Shown piece by piece: positions 58,626 through 64,000 of a DNA stretch of 64,000 bases. Within the stretch, counting starts at the first letter, position 1. Each line of letters opens with the position of its first letter. Below the pieces are notes generated by a model that was given only the letters and a program-made list of their open reading frames with translations, was not told the DNA's origin and did not search any database. The stretch covers positions 22,963,133 to 23,027,132 of the forward strand of contig NC_089274.1 in NCBI RefSeq assembly GCF_963678975.1. The letters run 5' to 3'. The translations under genes and the position numbers were made by a program. This DNA is from Dysidea avara. Lineage: Eukaryota > Porifera > Demospongiae > Dictyoceratida > Dysideidae.

Positions 58626-60003
58626 CTCAGCCTCTGTCCCATCAGTTCACTTGGGCTGAGGCTACACCAAGGTATAGGAGTGGTCCAATAACTGAGCAGC
58701 CCTTGGCACATGTCATCTGCCTGCCTCAGAATTTTCTTTTAAGTTTGCACAGTTCTCTCAACTTGGCCATTACTCTGAGAATACAGAGGGCTACTGGTGA
58801 CATGTGTAAAATTGTATGTCTTGGCAAAGGTAGTGAGCTCTTGTGACTAGTACTGTGGCCCTTTATCACTTCTCACTAACTGAGGTATGCCATATCTAGA
58901 GAAGATAGTTTTCAATGCAGTGATTGTGCTGGTGGATGTTATGGAAGACATTTTCACTATTTCTGGATATCTAGAATAATAATCTACTATATACCACCAA
59001 ATACTGCTCCCTTTTCAAACTCAAAGAAATCTGTACCAACCACCTGCCAAGGGTAGTCAGGAAGAAGTGATCAGTAGCTCTTTCCTAGGTTTGACATCTT
59101 GGCAACAAATAGGATACTGTTGTGTTTTCTGAGCAATTTGCTTTGACAATCCTGGCCACCAAACAGAGTACTTTGCTCTCATACGACATCTTTCTATCCC
59201 TTGGTGGCCTTCATGGATCTTGCCCATTGTATCTTTCTGCAGAGCTTGGGGGACTACAATATGGTTGTTGTACAGCAGTAAGTCATTGCTCACAGTCAGG
59301 GATGCTCTGGCTTCCCATTAGGGTTTTACCTCAGGTTGTATTTGATGCTTAGATGGCCAGCACCCTGACAGTATAGTCTCACTAGTGTGAGTGTGTGATT
59401 TGATTTCTGACCATTTAAGTAAACAGCTAATCGTGCTTTACTGGCTGGCAAGGAAGTCACCACTGTATGTACCAGCAATTTGGCATCATCTTGTAATGAA
59501 TCATCTTCTTCTGGGGTTACCAGGGAAGTAGGTGCCCTGGATTAAGCATCTGCAGCTTACAACAATTTCCCAGGAACATGAGAAACAGTATAGTCAAACT
59601 TGGCTAACCTAATGCAGAACCGTAAGATACAAGGGGGCAGACGTACAGTCCATGTTCAGCAGGGACTTGTGGTTTGATTCATTCAAAAAATTGCATCCTA
59701 GCAGGTAGTCAGTGAACTTGGTGCAGGCCTATGTGACTGCCAGGGCCTCTTTATCAATTTGAGCATATTTCTGCTCAGTTGCTGATAAGGCCTGAAATGC
59801 ATATGCCACATGGCCACCTCTCACTGGTGATTCTTTGGAGAAGGACTGCCTCCAATCCAAAGGAAGATGCATCTGCAGCAACTTTAGTTTCACCTCCTGG
59901 ACAATACAGTGCAAGGATTATTGGTTTAGTTAGTGCCTCCTTTGCCTTTACAAAGGCAGTTTCTGATCAGGCCCCCACAGCCAAGCTCATTTGGAACTAA
60001 GTA
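58610..60003 (-). pseudogene. inverted gypsy pol segment: RNase H and integrase
   Basis: On the minus strand: RNase H (about 60003-59600) with FVKAKEALTKPIILALYCPG, ETKVAADASSFGLEAVLL and ATEQKYAQIDKEALAVT. Then the integrase zinc-binding domain (59293-59057): KIHEGHQGIERCRMRAKYS and VWWPGLSKQIAQ. Then the catalytic core: VGTDFFEFEKG (first Asp), RYGIPQLVRSDKGPQY (second Asp), QSNGQVERTVQT (Glu) and SPSELMGQRLR near 58620. Stops interrupt it. It is on the opposite strand from gag, LTR order and integrase tail. Confidence 0.8.
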
Positions 60004-60059
60004 GTCTGTCCATGACTGACAACTTGCTGATCCTAGTCAACATCCTACAGTGCTTACCT

Positions 60060-60534
60060 GTCAGAATTCTGAAAATCCAATGACCAATTTTCAAAGCCAA
60101 GCAAAACAAAAGATTTCGATAGACGTCATCGTACAAAAGAACATTCTCCATTGCCATGTGATCGTGAAGTATGGATCACCTCCAGCAGAGATCCAGTGAG
60201 AAGGAGAGTTGCGACAGTAACAGATACTCCAAGAAGCTATCTAGTCAACACACCTTCAGGGACAATCAGAAGAAATCAGCAACATCTTCAACGTCTCCCA
60301 GAGGGTGATAACTCCGCAGTGTCCAGCAGTAGTTCTGAGCCAACTGAAGACTTCAACAGTCCACTGCCTACAAACAATCCTGAACTGACTGAAGGTGACA
60401 GTAGTCCCCCACAGTCCAATAATAATGTTAGGTCTGGCGGACTCAAGAGTCCAAACACGATCACAAACTGGTACTCTGCCTCCAGAAAAGTACCATTCTT
60501 AGGGGAAGATCTGGTAGAATGAACTGAATTATAT
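60060..60534 (+). pseudogene. gypsy integrase C-terminal part
   Basis: Plus-strand frames give SKTKDFDRRHRTKEHSPL, then DREVWITSSRDPVRRRVATV, TDTPRSYLVNTPSGTIRRNQ and QHLQRLPEGD, a typical gypsy integrase end, followed by a Ser/Pro-rich tail. The stop lies inside the 3' LTR. AGGGGAAGATC directly before the LTR at 60512 is a plausible polypurine tract. Confidence 0.78.
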
Positions 60535-60701
60535 GTAGTTATAATTAATTTAGTTGATTATATTGTAATCATTGAATGGTGTTGTACACGTCAGTAATGT
60601 TTTTTTTTATAATTGAATCATGTGATTGCAACTTTAATTAGAATGTCTTACACACATATTGACTGTTGAATGAATCATTGATCACATTGCCTAATGTCAC
60701 A
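60512..60701 (+). repeat. 3' LTR of the gypsy element
   Basis: 190 bp from TGGTAGAATGAACTGAATTA to TGTCACA. Confidence 0.85.
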
Positions 60702-60719
60702 AAGGACATGTTGAACTGT

Positions 60720-61870
60720 GATGTCTTTAAGAAGTTGGTTAAGTTTCATCTTGAACACCCTGGCTAACAGGTCAGGATGATGTAATGGCTGTTCACCATC
60801 AGATAAATTTCGGTTATTTCATGCCACTTTGGACTGCAAGTGAAGGTCAGAAATAAATCTGGCTTTCCAAACTTTGCTATCATAGCCATTGCATCCTGTA
60901 GATAGTAAAATCATAACTCTGCCAGGCTGTAAATTTGTTTCCTCAGCATGATTATTAAGTTGACCCATTAAACCCTGATATTTCTCAACTCGGAGTCGGT
61001 GTTGGTTTCAACACATATAATCAAGTCTCTGAGTCTCAACTTTGACATAAGCATCCACCAGATACTGCTGAAACAATTTTCTGCTTCTATGAACTGCACT
61101 AAATTCATTTCCGATTGCCAATCTATGCATGTAAAATTGCAACATCGTGACTCTATTATGCTTCAGGGTAGAATACTCTGGTACAAGTTGTAAACTGCAA
61201 TGCCAACCCATATCACCATGTGGAAATAGAATGGGATAAGTCATCGGATTACAATTAGTAGACATGAAGGATACATGATGCAGTGGTTTATCTCTTGGAT
61301 ATACAATGATGTCCCGGTCCAATGGTGGTGCCCCATCATCGCCAACAAAACTACAGCAACTTTATCATGATGTGGCTGATTGTACCTGTGTTGATCTTTA
61401 CCACATTTGAAATGCATTTGTACAGATGGGTATATAGTCACACTGCATATGAGCAGCCTTAGTTAGTTCAATTTGCTCTACCTCTGCCATGTGTCTGTAA
61501 GCTCTCAAATATGGACTGAACTTTTCCATGACATTGTGCATCATCACCATCACATCATTCTGACATGAGTGATTTGCAGTCTGTTACATACGGTGATTCA
61601 GTGTAGTGTTCGTATCAATTATGTATAAATGCTAATAAACTGGTGTCTCTCCATGTGGTGGATGCAAGGTGCCACTACGATGAAAAATCTGACCACATAT
61701 TCTGAAACATGGTGGACCATGTCCTGGTGGCTTAGTTAAATTGGCTCCCATGGATATAAAGGCAATGCGTTGTTGTACTTACAGATGTTATTCTGAAAGT
61801 TCACTGCTTGTGTTGATCGCCCTGTTAGAAGTTGCCTCACAAGTCATCTGGGTAACTGCTTAATGGATCA
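60720..61870 (-). pseudogene. Helitron Rep/helicase N-terminal fragment
   Basis: Minus-strand frames in order: GHGPPCFRICGQIFHRSGTL and HPPHGETPVY (about 61730-61640), MMHNVMEKFSPYLRAYRHMA, then the block HHVSFMSTNCNPMTYPILFP with HGDMGWH (61322 on), then MLQFYMHRLAIGNEF, SRKLFQQYLVDAYVKVETQR and LDY. This is the Helitron helicase-like N-terminal domain (L-F-P-x-G-D-x-G-W; F-x-x-Y-R-L; Q-Q-Y-x-V-D-A-Y-x-K-x-E). Frameshifts and stops make it non-functional. The C-terminal helicase part and the ends are not seen. Confidence 0.8.
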
Positions 61871-61897
61871 AGCTTTACCTTACCGTTGTGACAACAT

Positions 61898-62443
61898 TTG
61901 AATAACTCACTCACAAAGCGCCACAAGCATCCAGCCTTGCCTCAGGTGTCCGGAGAACAACACCCATTGTTGACTACTTCCCGAGCTCGAGCTCGCACCC
62001 TCTCTACATCAACATGTTCCGTTAACACCAAAGAAGAAATTGATGGAACAGTGTGTTCAAGTGTAGAAGATTCGTTTGCATTAATAAAACATCAGCTGGT
62101 GAGTTAACTGTTTTGGTAGTGGTAAAGTGTGAAATTGTTCGGCGAATGGACCATGTTACTAATGCGTGGTTTGTTGCAGGCTAGCCTTTCAGAACAAGAC
62201 CGCTACTTCAGTCAAAGACTGCATAACTTGGACAAAGCCATTCAAGACGTCAGACTGATAGCTTATGGCCAATATTCTGGTGATAACTGTACCAACAGAA
62301 ACGGATCTAGTAGAGTATGCATTAATCCACAACCCCAACTGGCAAATTTTAATCCACCTGGCCTTAAATCACAATCAGAAACTTGTATCATAGTAATCAG
62401 TGACACTGAAGTTGTTGATAATGATGACGTGTTCTCTATTTAA
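61898..62443 (+). CDS. small two-exon gene of unknown function (5' end missing)
   Basis: Two exons in the same phase: open frame to 62098 (ATAAAACATCAGCTG then GTGAGT) and 62180-62443 after TTTGTTGCAG. The first frame has no Met, so an upstream exon or a nearby start is missing. The protein has a Ser/Thr-rich first part (RARARTLSTSTCSVN), a likely coiled-coil (ALIKHQLASLSEQDRYFSQR with LHNLDKAIQDVRL) and an acidic end (VVDNDDVFSI). The leucine pattern and C-terminal shape loosely recall the FAM89/LURAP adaptor group, but this is a weak eye match. It might instead be sequence captured next to the Helitron fragment. Confidence 0.5.
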
Positions 62444-63335
62444 CTGTGGCACTGAAGGATGTGGCTAAATCATGTCCTATAAAACATTTTAATGCAAAGA
62501 ACCTTGGATTATTTACATTCCAGTGTATATAACACTTCAACTGTAATGAATTTTTTTAATGCATAATCAAATTATAACCTGTCTAAAAAGTCTGTACCAT
62601 TATGCTAAGAAGTAATGTGAGTATTTGCAACTGTACAGCTAGGTGTGTGCATGTTACTATAACAATTACCATAGCTATGGTCTGCATTGTTCAGACTTGA
62701 TTTGGGGTACTCTAGCTACATAGCAACAGAAAAATCTTAACCCTGTTGATATCTACACGTCATGTAGCTAGGCTATATATAGCCAGGATGCATGCATGTG
62801 TATAGATGCATTGTGCCATGTATGTTGTATGCGTATAGAGGGGGCCAGGTGACATGGTATTGCATATAATTGGGAGAAAAAGCCTGATAGCTTCTGCATG
62901 ATTGGCCACACACAGGCCACTAATAGCAGTCATTGCCTATATATATATGTAGTTTCATTGGGTTCTGGTTTATACATGGCAGTGATGTCAACCATGTATA
63001 TGTGTATTAAATGTAGAGTGTGTTTGTCAAATGTGAAGAATAACATACCTATAATGGTGACTATTGGTGATAAATGTTACCCATCACAACTTCATTCCAT
63101 AAACAGTTATTCTCATGCCATTCATACCATCTATCAAGAGGATTATTAACTTTGAAATTTCAGTGAGTAGCTATAAATAGTCAACATAATATCGTACAAT
63201 GGGAAATTCCTGTAAAAGGCATGCAATCTTTTGAGGAATGAATTACGTGATCATATATACTCTAACTTTGTATACAAATATAAGTTAGTCAAAGGTTATT
63301 TTAAAATTCACTGGTTTGGTGGAGCTAATACCTAT
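62444..63335. other. non-coding stretch
   Basis: No gene is recognised. The plus frame 62898-63149 has no motif. AT-rich with TATATA runs. Confidence 0.45.
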
Positions 63336-63575
63336 CTAATCCAAAACAGCCAAGCTGTAAAAAGTGTGCGGCTCTCAAAAAGGCTATGGTGAAAAAAGAT
63401 GTGAAATCCAAGGTGGCGGCCAAGAAATGGCTGTGAGGGTAGGTTAATGGTAAAAATTTTAATAACGACAATTCAGGTGAATTTTTGTGCCACTACCTTG
63501 GATTTCACATCTTTTTTCACCATAGTCTTTTTGAGGGCCGCACACTTTTTTTACAGCATGGCTGTTTTGGATTAG
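63336..63575. repeat. foldback MITE, copy 4
   Basis: 240 bp, starting CTAATCCAAAACAGCCAAGC and ending GGCTGTTTTGGATTAG. The arms include GGTGAAAAAAGATGTGAAAT and CCAAGGTGGCGGCCAAGAAA with close complements. Confidence 0.88.
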
Positions 63576-63764
63576 ATTTCATTTCATTTCTTTTTGTATT
63601 TGTATTTGTATACCCCAAGCCGGCCTATGGCCGGCTTTAGGACTTTTTTGACCTATCTTTTTTTTTACCACAGGAAGAAGAAAAGATGAGTAGATGTACG
63701 TTAAATTTTTATCAGTAAATGTACAAATTATATATATATAATACATATATTGATTACAGAAATC

Positions 63765-64000
63765 TCCATGGTGGTTTCTTTGTAACTGAACACTCTACAA
63801 GGTGACTTCTTCTATAGATGCTCTCTCTACAGGGTGAAGTGTTTGTAGCTGAACGATCTACAAGGTAACTTCTTCTAGCTGATCTCTCTATACAGGGTGA
63901 TTTTTTTGTAGCTGAATTCTGTACAGGCGATTTGTTTGCAGCTGAGCTCTTTACAGAATGGTTTCTTTGTAGCTGAACTCTCTACAAGGTAACTTCTTCT
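63765..64000 (+). repeat. minisatellite, about 33-bp units, running off the right edge
   Basis: Units of about 30-36 bp alternate around TTTGTAGCTGAACTCTCTAC and AAGGTAACTTCTTCT / AGGGTGATTTCTT. At least six imperfect copies. A small palindrome (AAGCCGGCCTATGGCCGGCTT) lies shortly before, near 63617. Confidence 0.85.

Larger units (their letters stand above)
56626..60701 (+). mobile_element. Ty3/gypsy LTR retrotransposon, rearranged
   Basis: Two direct LTR copies (56626-56805 and 60512-60701) begin TGGTAGAATGAACTGAA and end TCACA. AAGGAC occurs just outside both ends (56619-56624, separated by one base, and 60702-60707), suggesting the target duplication. Between them lie gag on the plus strand, transposase-like sequence of another family, the RNase H and integrase on the minus strand, and the integrase C terminus on the plus strand. 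This order is explained by inversion of one pol segment inside the element plus an insertion. Multiple stops show it is dead. Confidence 0.82.

Overview
The window looks like metazoan DNA, most likely from a sponge (demosponge). This is inferred from intron-rich signalling genes, a large single-exon NACHT-leucine-rich-repeat receptor, AT-rich non-coding DNA and a very dense, diverse load of small transposons. A cnidarian or another early-branching animal cannot be excluded from sequence alone.

Four host gene models can be supported. (1) A phosphoinositide-specific phospholipase C of delta-like layout (PH, EF-hands, X, Y, C2) fills 2544-37855 on the plus strand. I pieced it together as 27 exons with consistent splice phases (3396 coding bases, 1131 residues), including a probable 14-base microexon and a 10.9 kb intron inside the C2 domain. 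(2) A Rab/Ras-like small GTPase lies on the minus strand (43953 to about 47.2 kb, three exons recognised) with altered G3 and G4 motifs and no C-terminal cysteines. (3) A 1989-codon NACHT-LRR (NLR) open reading frame lies on the minus strand (48196-54165). (4) A small two-exon gene of unknown function ends at 62443.

The rest is mostly mobile DNA. From left to right: a LINE endonuclease remnant broken by two different MITEs (1-1335); a Harbinger-like MITE just upstream of the phospholipase gene; PLC introns containing a (CATA)n array with a transposon inside it, a recurrent element with a terminal hairpin, long (GT)n and (CA)n tracts, an RTE-like LINE (17.2-20.6 kb), foldback elements, and a MITE with a hAT-like element nested in it (29.8-31.8 kb). 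The intergenic part at 38-44 kb is repeats and a SINE. At 56.6-60.7 kb lies a Ty3/gypsy element whose pol segment is inverted and which carries transposase-like sequence. A Helitron fragment follows at 60.7-61.9 kb, and the window ends in a minisatellite.

The phospholipase, GTPase and NLR belong to membrane signalling, vesicle traffic and innate sensing respectively, but nothing shows that they work together. The most unusual signals are: the foldback family whose variable end bases match between the two arms of each copy; the complementary (GT)n/(CA)n tracts flanking two in-frame EF-hand exons; the microexon; a bipartite TCTATTAGAG motif shared by unrelated repeats; and several insertions with exact target duplications.
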